Part shown: piece by piece, positions 1 to 10,400 of the stretch
Layout: the number at the start of each line of letters is the position of its first letter
Numbering within the stretch: position 1 is the first letter of the stretch
NCBI RefSeq assembly: GCF_000512695.2
Contig: NZ_AZRW02000013.1
Span: 62,001 to 126,000 of the forward strand
Origin: Pseudomonas sp. QTF5
Lineage (GTDB): Bacteria; Pseudomonadota; Gammaproteobacteria; Pseudomonadales; Pseudomonadaceae
Length of the DNA stretch: 64,000 bases
Direction of reading: 5' to 3'
The notes under the pieces: generated by a model
Database searches by the model: none
The model's input: the letters and a program-made list of their open reading frames with translations, nothing else
What the model was told of the DNA's origin: nothing
Translations under genes and position numbers: made by a program

Positions 1-106
1 TCACAATACGTAACCTATCAGTTCTGATAGTGGTCTTGTTCATGGCAGCGGTGTACAACTTCGCATCAGTTGTTAATTTTCATGCGCAGTCAAACGGTGG
101 CTAGTT

Positions 107-1930
107 ATGGCAAGGCTCAAGGCTCCCACAATTCCAGGCGCCAAACATGGCGAATGGGACGGGCAATGGATTGATCTTCTTGAGTTGGGAAGCGCTAATC
201 TGTTGACTTATATAAAGTACGACAGCATTGCGGTCGGCGATGTGTTGTGGCCCAACTGGCGCGGTTGCAGCGCCGAAGGGGAGGCACAGGATCACGCCCA
301 GGCGCGCGTCGATGTTACGGAAGAAGATGGATATACCCCGGAACTCGGCATGCCCGTGGAAATCCCAAATGAACGGCTGATTTCCCTCGACCAGGGATGG
401 ATATTTTATTCTTATGCCGTAGCGGATGGTGAAGACCCCAATGATCGTGGACCGGAGTCGGCGCGGATTTTCTGTTACGTCGGTGAACGACGTACAGCCA
501 CGCAACAATTGCCTGTTCCGCAAATCAGGGAGTCACACGATTTGCGCCTGGCTATTGATGCGATCACCTCGGCTGGTGCCACTGGCGTTGTTCCGCCTTA
601 TCAGGCCATGAGCGTAGGCGACGAAGTAACGTTTACCTGGCAAGGCTACTATCAGGGGCTGCCAGAACCACCTTGGATTTCACCTAAAAGGTCGATCGAA
701 ACAGCGGATATCGGGCATCCGTTGGTGTTCATGATTCCTGAGGCCGACGTGCTATTCAGTGACAGTGCCGAGATCAGCTATAAGGTTGAATATGTTGGAG
801 ACCTGGGCCAGGACAGCGTGTCCGAACCACAAATGATAGAAGTTATCGAGCACGATGATGCAATGTTGCTGCCTGCGATCAAGATCAAGGGACACGACGG
901 TGGGCCGCTCAACCCGGCGGATTTCCTTGATGGATTGACGCTGCAAGTTGAACCGGTCTATCCGGGAATCCAGATTGGCGACGGCGTTTTGTTATATTGG
1001 GGCGAGGGCAATCAACCACCGGGTGTTATCAAGTACGCCAAAGCCGACAGGTCGACGATTGACAGCGGAGTGCTCGAACTTCATCTCGAACATAAATGGT
1101 TAATGCCCTATGTGGGCAAGGTAATAACCGCCAGTTTTCAATACGCCCGTGGTGGCGCCGGGCAATCCGGGCAACCGTTGGCATTGACCGTGAAGCGGCC
1201 ATTACATCTGCCTATGCCTCATGTTGTTGATGCAAAGGCAGAACAAACGGGTAACGCGTGGTGGCTGGCCAATACCAGTGGCGCCTACGTAGAAATACCT
1301 GATGATGCGCAAATAGATGGGGCTCAGGTCGAAGTGCACTGGTACGGCCACCAGGTCAACGGCCGTCATATCGCGCCAAGTCCGGTCGCCGGATACGAAC
1401 GTCGTTACTTTATCCCGAGCACTGCAATCGCGGCCAATATGTCGAGTGACGACAGCAAGCGTTTTCCCGTGTTTTATCGAGTAACACTGCCTGATGAGAG
1501 CCCGGAAGATTCTGCGCGACTGAACTTGCGCATCGAACCATTGGATTCAGACCGTTATCCCGCCGTCCAGTGCCGACAAGGCACGTCTACCGTGAGACTG
1601 CGGGATGTAACTAATGGAGCAGATCTTTACTTGGAGAGTTCCCAGCCAGCGATACCCGTATGGCCGTTCATGGCGAAAGATCAATTATTGACGATCAGTG
1701 CTACGGGTGTCGCGCATGGTAGCGGCGAAGCCGTTGCGACAACTGTAAGAAATGCCATGAAAGTGACAAGTGATGAATTTATTTTGAAGAAAATAGAAGA
1801 AATACTGAATTACTCGTTCCTTAACGGCTTGAAGCGCGACCAGCAGTTTAGTCTTATTTCCAAAGTCAGCTTTGATGGCGGCGAGACATACCAGAGTTTC
1901 AAATCTACATACCTGACGTTGACAAATTGA
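107..1930 (+). CDS. Hypothetical beta-sandwich repeat protein, 607 aa
   Basis: I do not recognise the family. The protein has no signal peptide and no membrane segment. From about residue 130 it carries at least three degenerate repeats of about 120 residues. Each begins with a proline-rich linker (LPVPQI, LLPAIKI, LPMPHV) and contains a short module of the type GD-x-V-x-x-x-W-x-G (VGDEVTFTWQG, IGDGVLLYWGE, IDGAQVEVHWYG), followed by alternating hydrophobic residues typical of Ig-like beta-sandwich domains. The ATG at 107 has a weak GGTGG ribosome site. It is the first of four co-directional genes: a paralogous pair of large proteins follows 45 bases after its stop codon, then an RHS protein. 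A surface, adhesive or toxin-accessory role is only a guess. Base composition is AT-richer than in the genes beyond 17 kb, which fits an acquired island. Confidence 0.75.
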   Translation: MARLKAPTIPGAKHGEWDGQWIDLLELGSANLLTYIKYDSIAVGDVLWPNWRGCSAEGEAQDHAQARVDVTEEDGYTPELGMPVEIPNERLISLDQGWIFYSYAVADGEDPNDRGPESARIFCYVGERRTATQQLPVPQIRESHDLRLAIDAITSAGATGVVPPYQAMSVGDEVTFTWQGYYQGLPEPPWISPKRSIETADIGHPLVFMIPEADVLFSDSAEISYKVEYVGDLGQDSVSEPQMIEVIEHDDAMLLPAIKIKGHDGGPLNPADFLDGLTLQVEPVYPGIQIGDGVLLYWGEGNQPPGVIKYAKADRSTIDSGVLELHLEHKWLMPYVGKVITASFQYARGGAGQSGQPLALTVKRPLHLPMPHVVDAKAEQTGNAWWLANTSGAYVEIPDDAQIDGAQVEVHWYGHQVNGRHIAPSPVAGYERRYFIPSTAIAANMSSDDSKRFPVFYRVTLPDESPEDSARLNLRIEPLDSDRYPAVQCRQGTSTVRLRDVTNGADLYLESSQPAIPVWPFMAKDQLLTISATGVAHGSGEAVATTVRNAMKVTSDEFILKKIEEILNYSFLNGLKRDQQFSLISKVSFDGGETYQSFKSTYLTLTN

Positions 1931-1975
1931 AAAATTTGCTCCGTCCCAATGTTTTCATACGGCGAGGTTAGTGAA

Positions 1976-4387
1976 ATGAATAACGACACGATCAATGACG
2001 TTTCACCTGAGGAAATTCTTGAATACTTCAAAGTCAAACCTCGCTCATTGGGATGGGATGCAATCCTTTGCTATAACCGAAAGGATACGAATACGGTGTT
2101 GTTGCAGGAATACATCCTGCGTCACAACACAGATAACCAAATGGAGCCGATTACATTTCAGGTTAAAGATATTGAGACGCCAACCTACAAAGCCTACATC
2201 TTTGAGTACCGGTTCGATACGCCAAGGCTTTCATTTGAGAATACCAATATTGCAAATTCCCGGGCGAAACTTACGTCGAAGGTGATCGGTGGCACGCATG
2301 TAACGTTTGAAATGGCCACTGGCGCAAAAGAGTGGAGTGTTGTGAAGATTGGTAATCATAGCCCGCTTGTGCAGACCAACCTGGAAATGCAGATAGACCT
2401 CACAGTCGCCAAGGGGCAGATAGATGGCGAAGGCCGTGTTGTACTGGATATTTCAAAGGGCATCGATAACACTTATACCTTGCAGTACAACGACACTGAC
2501 GACATGCGCAAAACGGAAGGTGCGGAATTTCAGAAAGCTTTTGCGCGGCTTCCTGTAGAAATTCGAGAGTGGGAGTTAAACCGGGTGGAAGTGGACCCGA
2601 CTCACTATCTGCAACCCCAGGAGTTTTATATCCGCACCCATCAGCCTGTAAGCGCAAGGGTTAAAGGCGCCTCTAATGCCGAGGAAGGTGCCGTTCTTGT
2701 TTTTATCACCATGAAAGGCGGAAAAAACGGAACTACCCCTGTCACAGATGCTGATTTGCCCTATCTGATTCCTGATGGGCACTCCGCAACCCTGGTATTA
2801 GGGCATAAGTTCCTGATGGAAAAAATTATCACTGAAGGGTGCAAAGGGATCATCAATACCGAGGATGAGTACAAGATTGAGTTGGAAGGGCCAGAAGAAG
2901 GGTTCACTGAAAAACTGACCGTTACAGATGGGTCTCGGCGCACAAACGGTTTTGGGGTCGATTCAGTAGAAGGCCTTACCAGTTTCGAACTGGTGGAACT
3001 GGTTTTGGGCTTGGGCAAACAAATTTCCGACATTCTCCCTGGGGATTCCCAGTTTTATATGGATTTCAAGGACAACAAACTGAAACTAACTTGGACGGGA
3101 GACGAGAAACAGCCCGTGAACGTGGTCGCGCAATCCGGTACTAATTATAAGGACCCTATTGGAACTCGATGGGCAATGGTTAGGGAGTTTACATTTGAAC
3201 TGGATGAATCCGGTTCGTTGCGAATGGTAGTGAACCCAGAAGGTGATGAGTTGGCCATCCGAGTCACGCCTGAGGAATATGTAAAGTATGAAGACGTCTC
3301 GCCATATTTCGAAGGTATCCATGGAGCCGTCCATCCAAAACTGTTAGCTGAGTTGAATGAAAGCATGACGGCTTTTTTGAACATGTCGAAAGAGATCGAT
3401 ATTTTCAGGTTGAATAGCCTTCTTTTCCGCAATGAGAACTCCGTGAAACTCCAACGAGCAGAGTTTCCAGGTGACGTGGTGACTTTCGGTCAGGTTGGCC
3501 CAACGCTGACCGCGTTCACCATTGACCATGATCTGCCGGAGTGGTCAACGGATCGACTGGAGCCAATGATTGGTGTGGGACAAACCCTGAAGTTTGTCAC
3601 CGTTCCATCTGTCGATGCGACTTGGTCCGTTGAAAACATTGACGGTAATACTGGCGAGACCGGAACCATTGATCCTGCGACTGGCGTTTATGTCGCTCCA
3701 TCGAAAGATCAGTTCGAAGGAAGGTTTCTTCGAGTAAGGGTTAACGCCGTACAAGGTGAAAACACCAGTTCCGCACTGGTTAGCGTGCTGGTAGACGAGA
3801 TGGACTTCGCTCCGCAGATCCAGATAGTCGGCGCTGGCAGCGCCCAGGGGCGAGCGCTCAGAGCGGGGGCATTGGGCGGGGAAACATTGACATGGAGCGT
3901 GTCCGCGGAAACTGCTGCAAGAGGTGGTCGTGTTGAGCCGGTTCCCGAAGGGGAGGAGGGTGATCACATTTTTTACGTAGGACCACACCAGGAGGGGACA
4001 CTATTCACTGTGGACGAAGTTATCGTCACAAACTCAATCGGGAGGAGCCAAAGTTCATATCTCTTGGTCCATCATGTGCCTGCCCTATTAACGATAGGCA
4101 TTGAGCAAGAACTGCCGGATAACAAAATTAAGATAGCAATGATGGGGCCAGACGGACCAATCGTGCAACTACCGGAGTACCCGTGGAAATGGACTGTGCC
4201 TATTGGAGCGGGGACAATAGATGAAATGGGTGTCGTGACTTATGATCCTGACGGTGCGTTGCCATTCATTATTGTTACTCTTGAAGTGCCACCGCAGTAT
4301 CCTGGCCAATCGCCGAGCACAGCGTTTAAGTTGCTACCGATCCCTTTATTCACAGTTCCGGAGACCCTTCGACTTTTACGTGATTAA
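1976..4387 (+). CDS. Hypothetical large beta-rich protein with Ig-like C-terminal part, 803 aa
   Basis: Function unknown. I chose the ATG at 1976 rather than the in-frame ATG at 1949 because GAGG lies 8 bases before it. The N-terminal part (residues about 20-300) aligns by eye with the same part of the next gene: a GWDA motif at residues 26-29 followed by a spaced Asn and paired Leu, then a segment with A-x-L-T-x-x-x-I-G-G, and later a conserved LIPDG before a hydrophobic strand. The C-terminal half is built of Ig-like (Big_2-like) modules, one with the typical GTIDPATGVYVAPS turn. There is no signal peptide, transmembrane helix or catalytic motif. The GWD-plus-beta layout recalls TULIP-fold P47/OrfX proteins of toxin loci, but this is weak and needs structure prediction. 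Confidence 0.75.
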   Translation: MNNDTINDVSPEEILEYFKVKPRSLGWDAILCYNRKDTNTVLLQEYILRHNTDNQMEPITFQVKDIETPTYKAYIFEYRFDTPRLSFENTNIANSRAKLTSKVIGGTHVTFEMATGAKEWSVVKIGNHSPLVQTNLEMQIDLTVAKGQIDGEGRVVLDISKGIDNTYTLQYNDTDDMRKTEGAEFQKAFARLPVEIREWELNRVEVDPTHYLQPQEFYIRTHQPVSARVKGASNAEEGAVLVFITMKGGKNGTTPVTDADLPYLIPDGHSATLVLGHKFLMEKIITEGCKGIINTEDEYKIELEGPEEGFTEKLTVTDGSRRTNGFGVDSVEGLTSFELVELVLGLGKQISDILPGDSQFYMDFKDNKLKLTWTGDEKQPVNVVAQSGTNYKDPIGTRWAMVREFTFELDESGSLRMVVNPEGDELAIRVTPEEYVKYEDVSPYFEGIHGAVHPKLLAELNESMTAFLNMSKEIDIFRLNSLLFRNENSVKLQRAEFPGDVVTFGQVGPTLTAFTIDHDLPEWSTDRLEPMIGVGQTLKFVTVPSVDATWSVENIDGNTGETGTIDPATGVYVAPSKDQFEGRFLRVRVNAVQGENTSSALVSVLVDEMDFAPQIQIVGAGSAQGRALRAGALGGETLTWSVSAETAARGGRVEPVPEGEEGDHIFYVGPHQEGTLFTVDEVIVTNSIGRSQSSYLLVHHVPALLTIGIEQELPDNKIKIAMMGPDGPIVQLPEYPWKWTVPIGAGTIDEMGVVTYDPDGALPFIIVTLEVPPQYPGQSPSTAFKLLPIPLFTVPETLRLLRD

Positions 4388-4428
4388 TAATTAACCTCTG
4401 AATCAATTACCAAGATGAGTAGGCGTTA

Positions 4429-7338
4429 ATGAAAACTTCACTGAAAGATCTGTTGGAAAATATGAACGGGCGCTCGGTATGCTTTGGTTGGGCTGCGGTC
4501 GCAGTATTCAGCCGCACTGCGCTCAATCAACTATTAGCGGACCAATACCTTGATGGTTTGAATGCATCTCGCTTCTTGCCGCCCATGAGTGGTGAGTTGT
4601 CCTTAACCCCGGAGAATACTGAGTCTGCAACGTTTGAGTCCATCGTATTTGGCAAGCCAGTATTATCTTTCGAAAAATCCTCGCTGGCAGGCTCCACTGC
4701 GTCTTTGACGATGAATATTATCGGCGGTTCGTACACGGTGATACATTCCCCCGTCACAGCGGCGCCCATGCTGTTTTCCCATATGCCTATAACGGAGGAC
4801 ATGGGCTATTTCGTCAAACTCAAAATCAGCTTGATTCAGGTGACCGGCAACGTCGATCAACGCGGTCGAGTTATGTTTGAGGTCGATGCCAATCCAACAG
4901 CCGAATCAAATCTGGGGAGCACTGATAGCATCCGGAAGAAAGTTGCAGAATACATAAGGTCTTATTTATCCAATCAACCAGATGATTGGCGAATGTTCGA
5001 GTTGGGTTTGCTGGATTTTAACGGTAATAATCCACTTAGCCCGACCCGATTTGTCATCCGCACACAAAAGTCCGTGGAAGACGAAACTGATCCCGATGGG
5101 CTGGTAGCAGTGTTTATGAACGTGAAGGCGTTGGACGAGGCCGCTGCGACGCCTATTGAGGGTAGCGGGTTCCCCTTCCTGATTCCTGATGATGTTCTCC
5201 AGGGCAAACCGTTGTATTCCGCCGCACTGGTTCTCAATTACCAACTGCGTTCGTTCGTCACGGACGAACAGTTAGATGTGCTCGGCAGTTTGTTGTTTCC
5301 GGGCCAAAAAGTGTTCATCGAAAGGCCGGGCGAACAGGACAGGCACACTCCCCATGATCTATTGATATTGGGCAATGTCGTCGCCGAACCCGAGCGGGTC
5401 ACGATCACACCTTCGTTCATTAGTCTAAAAGCCGGCGCGGAACAGCAGTTTACCGCACGCCGTAGCGACGGTACCGTGGTGAATAACGTTGAATGGAGTG
5501 TCAGCTGTCCAGACAGTCCGCTTTCTGAAGGGGCGATGTCCATCGGGGGTTTATACAAGGCCTCCGAACGATCGAAGATGAGTAATGAGCATCAATTCAC
5601 CGTGGTCACCGCGCGTTATACAAGCGGTGCGCGAGAATATGTTCATTCGGCCCAGGTGATAGCGGTATTTGAAAGCATGGCGATTTCTCCTCAAGTCGCC
5701 GTTCGGGGAGTAGGCGCTACCGCGCTTACAGTTGAGCTGGCAGTGTCGACGTTAAGCGGTGGGGATCTAGTATGGCCCACGCTTTCCCCGACTCAAGGCG
5801 AGTTGACGGTTATTGACAATAACCATGCGCGGTATACGCCGCCGGCTACTATAGATGGGACCAGCGATGTACAGCGAATTATCGTCACGGACAAGCTTAC
5901 TAAGGAAACGATTGAGGCTACGGTTGTCTTGCTGGAATGGGAGCATAAGATACAAATAAATCCGTATTTTATTCCCTTTAATTCATTGAGGCCGGTTCAA
6001 CTAGAGGTCGTTATGGGTGGCCCGGCAGATTATTATGACTGGGAAGTGATAGGGGAGGGTAACGGCACAATTGAAGACGGTCTATTCACTCCGCCCGACA
6101 ATCCGCTGTCACCAATCAGTGTCGTACGATGTTCGGAATCGAGGTTTGGCCAGCCTATAGCCTTTGGATTCAGCATCATTCGTCTCAGCGAACGCCAAGA
6201 AGATCACCCTAAATGGGCTGCGCTTGAGAAATTTTCAATCACCGCTCCCGGCAACCTTAACCGGTGTTTCGCTAATGGCTTCCAGCAAATCGTCGTGGTT
6301 GTCGAAGTTGAAACGCAACCCGTCGAGGTCGATCATAATGTGTATGTAGATATCCCACTCAGTGATCTCGAACTATCCACAATGAAACTGGTTGATAAAA
6401 TATCCGGCGCTGAGGTGCCGTTTCTGCACTTTAGTCAGGAAGGTATTGAATATGGAACCGATAGCTGGGCAGCCAGTAAAAAAAGAAATCGATTTAGGCT
6501 GTTCAACGTTTCGAACCTTCCGTCTGCTGATTTTTTGCCATCGACAGCGCCAAAGCATAATCGTACCCGGTACAAGGAATTTTACATCCATCTGGCGGTT
6601 GAAGGCAGTCGTACGTTTTATGCACAGTTCCAGGCTGCTAACGGAGCTACCTGGCGTTCAATTGATAAGACGTATGAAAATAATCAAATCGAAGTTACGG
6701 GAGTGCAAAGACTTCCAGTGACGGATAGCGAATATTCTTTCGTCGCGCAGCGCATTTCGAAAGACCCGGATGGACATGACGCAGAGCCGTCGCCTGATTA
6801 TCCAAACGGCGACAATATGAGTTTTTATCGGTATTCCGTAGATTTCTGGTATTTGGAATACCGCCGCGCAGGTATACCGGTCGGATTCGCGACGATGAGT
6901 GTAGAAGGTAACGTGTCATCGATTCAGTGGGAAAGTGATCAGGTTGACGAAACGTACTGCAGTTATACCGGATGCGCGTTCAACCCTGCCAACTACACCA
7001 ATAGCGACAGCCCGGTGGCTAAAAATATATCTTTTGATCCCTATCTGTGGGCGCTCATGAGGGACGTCTATCCTACAGAACTCGACACATCGTTTCGGGG
7101 GGGCAACCCGCCGGGGCCAGGGCAGTTAATGGTCAGCCTGCATCGCGTTCACGACATGCCTTATTGGTACGACAAAATGGCAGAGGGGGACGAGCATAAA
7201 CTTTATCGGGCTCGACTGGACCCGGCGATGATATTTGTAATGTTGGATGAAGAGGGTAATCGGCATAAGTTAAGAATTGGATTTGATGCCCCCACGCTTG
7301 ACGAAAGCCGAAATCGATTGGTATATAAACCACAATAA
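4429..7338 (+). CDS. Hypothetical large beta-rich protein, paralogue of the preceding gene, 969 aa
   Basis: Function unknown. The N-terminal 300 residues match the preceding 803-aa protein in order and spacing: GWAAV at residues 20-24, a following N-x-L-L, then A-x-L-T-x-x-x-I-G-G, an R-x-V-x-x-x-V strand, the F-x-I-R-T-x strand and LIPDD. The middle contains a Big_2-like Ig module (about residues 325-420, with an AGAEQQFTA strand and a GLYKAS turn) and a second one. The last 380 residues form an extra module not present in the paralogue, beginning near NLNRCFANGF. No signal peptide or membrane segment is seen. It lies 41 bases after the paralogue and 84 bases before the RHS gene, so co-transcription is likely. 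The pair probably arose by tandem duplication followed by C-terminal divergence. Confidence 0.75.
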   Translation: MKTSLKDLLENMNGRSVCFGWAAVAVFSRTALNQLLADQYLDGLNASRFLPPMSGELSLTPENTESATFESIVFGKPVLSFEKSSLAGSTASLTMNIIGGSYTVIHSPVTAAPMLFSHMPITEDMGYFVKLKISLIQVTGNVDQRGRVMFEVDANPTAESNLGSTDSIRKKVAEYIRSYLSNQPDDWRMFELGLLDFNGNNPLSPTRFVIRTQKSVEDETDPDGLVAVFMNVKALDEAAATPIEGSGFPFLIPDDVLQGKPLYSAALVLNYQLRSFVTDEQLDVLGSLLFPGQKVFIERPGEQDRHTPHDLLILGNVVAEPERVTITPSFISLKAGAEQQFTARRSDGTVVNNVEWSVSCPDSPLSEGAMSIGGLYKASERSKMSNEHQFTVVTARYTSGAREYVHSAQVIAVFESMAISPQVAVRGVGATALTVELAVSTLSGGDLVWPTLSPTQGELTVIDNNHARYTPPATIDGTSDVQRIIVTDKLTKETIEATVVLLEWEHKIQINPYFIPFNSLRPVQLEVVMGGPADYYDWEVIGEGNGTIEDGLFTPPDNPLSPISVVRCSESRFGQPIAFGFSIIRLSERQEDHPKWAALEKFSITAPGNLNRCFANGFQQIVVVVEVETQPVEVDHNVYVDIPLSDLELSTMKLVDKISGAEVPFLHFSQEGIEYGTDSWAASKKRNRFRLFNVSNLPSADFLPSTAPKHNRTRYKEFYIHLAVEGSRTFYAQFQAANGATWRSIDKTYENNQIEVTGVQRLPVTDSEYSFVAQRISKDPDGHDAEPSPDYPNGDNMSFYRYSVDFWYLEYRRAGIPVGFATMSVEGNVSSIQWESDQVDETYCSYTGCAFNPANYTNSDSPVAKNISFDPYLWALMRDVYPTELDTSFRGGNPPGPGQLMVSLHRVHDMPYWYDKMAEGDEHKLYRARLDPAMIFVMLDEEGNRHKLRIGFDAPTLDESRNRLVYKPQ

Positions 7339-7422
7339 TATTTGCTGGCGGGTTACCTGCGCTTATTTAACTTAAAGAAGCGTCCTGCATAATTATGCCT
7401 GTAACGGGCCGGAGAACTGTAA

Positions 7423-10400
7423 ATGACTACTTCCAGTAAAGTACATTCCCAAGCGTTTGGCTTTATGAGCTATCTGTCGTCCGGTGTCGATGAACGAACA
7501 GGCCAGTACACGTTATCGATCAATGTGCCAGAGTTTCAGGCTAACGAACTCAATGGTCCCGGATACCCGTTGGGGCTGGTTTTCAATCCAATGAATACAC
7601 GTAATTCCGGATTCGGCGTTGGCTGGGATTTGCGTTTCACGCAGTTCACACCGGATAACGGTATTCTGGCCTTAAACACCGGTGAAACCTATAAAGTCAC
7701 CAGTACTACCGGGGGCATACCATACTTCAAGGAAAAAAAACTCGATAGTTTTCATTTTCAAAATAACCTGGACGGCACCTACCGTGTCGCCCACAAGTCA
7801 GGTTTGATTGAAATACTGAAAACCGTGGGGGGTAGTGGCAACCTGGTTGCATTGCCCCACGAAATCGAGGCCCCGAGCGGGCACAAAATCCATCTGGCCT
7901 ATGACCGTGTTGATCAACTGCTCGATTCGATCAGTGACAGCAACGGCGTGTTACTTCGTGTTCAGCGCAACGAGGCTGGAACGCGAGTCAATCTGCTTGT
8001 TCACCCTGATGGCAGTTCTGGCGGTGCGCTTGCCAACTATGAGTTGGAAGTCAACAGCGGAAGGCTCGAAGAGATACATCTTCCTTTCTCCATTGGGGGC
8101 TCGTGGCGTTTGAAGTACGAGTTGAAACACGATGTACTTAGCATCAAGGAGGTTGATTCGCCGGTCGGCGGGCGCGAAATCATCGAATACCTCGACGACG
8201 GGCACGGCATCCCGAGTTTACCTGGCGAACCAACGCTTAAAATCCCACGAGTGACACGTCACCGCTCGATTCCGGGTTTTGACCAGCCTGAAATCGAAAT
8301 GACTTACCTTTATTCCTCCAACGACCAGAATAATGGCCATAACTTCCTGGGTTACGGGGCGGAGGTCAGTGTGGAGGTGGGTCTGGACCCGCTTTATAAA
8401 GTGAACTACCTCTACAATTACGGGACCACAGTCAATCTGATCGTTGATAGCAAAGTAGTTCGCAGCGTGGTGCGTACCTTCAACCGTTTCCATTTGCTCA
8501 AGGAAGAAGTCACCACCCAGAATGATTGCGTTAAACGGGTTTCAACAACCTATCATGATGTGGACGCCGAGTTCGAGCAGCAACCTGCACAGTTTCAGCT
8601 GCCGAAGAAAGTCGAGAATCGTTGGGAGTTGGCAAATGACTCGACCAAGTTGCGCACTGAGGAAGTCCTTACCAGCTACGACCTGTACGGCAACCTGACC
8701 GAACAGACCGAAGCCAGCGGCATCAGGACTACGTTTTCTTATTATCAGAAGGATGACGTGCCTGGCGATCCTGAAGGCTTCGTGCGTTCCCCAAAAGAAA
8801 CCATTGTTTACCCCGCATCCGGTGCCTCCGGCAATGCCCAGGTGCTGTGCACACGCCATACATACCGACTGCTTGCACCGTTAACGGGTAGCGCTTCCAA
8901 TGGCTGGCTAGTTCCCGATAAGGAGTTGCTGCTGGAGTTGCAAGGCAGCAACGAAATCGAGCGCCAATGCACGGAGAATTTTTACAACAGCACTCCAGAG
9001 AACGCATTCCTCCACGGTCGACCGTCCAGCCAACGACTGACGCTGAACGGAAAGACAACTTCCACAACATTCGCCTACAACAGGCTTGATAGTGCTTTGG
9101 CTGGCGCATCGGTGCTGGAGATCGTTGAGACCCTGACCGGTTTCGACCATCTGGTTGACGGTGAGCCGACACCGCGGCACGTCGAAAAAATCAATACGCG
9201 TCAAATTTCTTTGCTGCATGGTCAACCGCTGCTCACCTTTGACGACAATAATGTGGTGATCAAGTACACGTACGATGAGTTGCAACGCGTCAAAAGCGAA
9301 ACCGTATCGCCGAATACGGAGTACGAAGCGACCCGTTTATACAGCTATACACTGGCGTCACCCGAAGAACCGCAGGCATCCCAGACTATGACCGACGTGA
9401 AAGGGGTAACGACTCGCACTAAATTCGATGGGCTCAATCGACCTGTTTACGAAGAGCGCCAGCAAGCTGACCGCAAAGTGCGGGCTGACGAATATCGTCA
9501 AACCATGGCATTTGCCTACGATGCCTTGGGTAATCTCGTCGAGGAGAAGGTGTTCGATTGGCCTAATGGTGAAGCAAAGTCACTCAGTGCCCAATGGCCT
9601 AATGGCGACACATCACTGGTATTGACCACGCGCTATGAGTTCAACGATTGGAATGAGCCACGGTGCACCATCGGCCACGACGGTATTAAGGTTTTCGAGG
9701 AACTCGACCATTTGGGCGTGCCGGAGTGGAAACATGGACCGGTTCAGCGTAGCTGGCGCGAAACACCCGCAGAGCCATCGGCCGTCAGTGGCGAGACCAT
9801 GACCTATTTGAATCTTTTCGAGAAGCCGGCAAGCGTCAAACGCTTCAATACGCGTGGTGATTCAACACCTATCAGCCACCATCAGTACGAATATGACGGA
9901 CTGGGGCGCACGGTCAAGGAAACCGATGCCAAAAACGCCGTGACGCTTTTCAACTATGACCATTTCGGGCGAATGACCGAGAACACATTGCCCATGGGCG
10001 CGGTTGTGCGGCGCCAATACGCCGAACACAGCGCTGAAGATTTGCCCATACAAATAAGTGTCGATAATTATGTGTTGGGTTTACAGGATTTTGACGGACT
10101 GGACCGCAAGAAAAGCGACACGACCGGCGGGCGTATGCAAACGTACAGTTACGACATCGGCCAGGCGCAGCCGGCCAGCGTGACCACCGCAGACGAGCAG
10201 CTGATTCGTTACAAGTACAGGCCGCAACTGGGAGAGGAACCCTGGTTGCGTTATCTGCCCGGCGACGCCGGTGAGATCGAGGCTGTGTATGAACACGATG
10301 TACAGAATGCCCGGCTAATGCATTGCGAGTCCGAAGGCCTGGGCCTGAGTCGCGAGTACTTCACTACCGGTGAGGTGAAAACCGAAACTCGCACGAGTGT

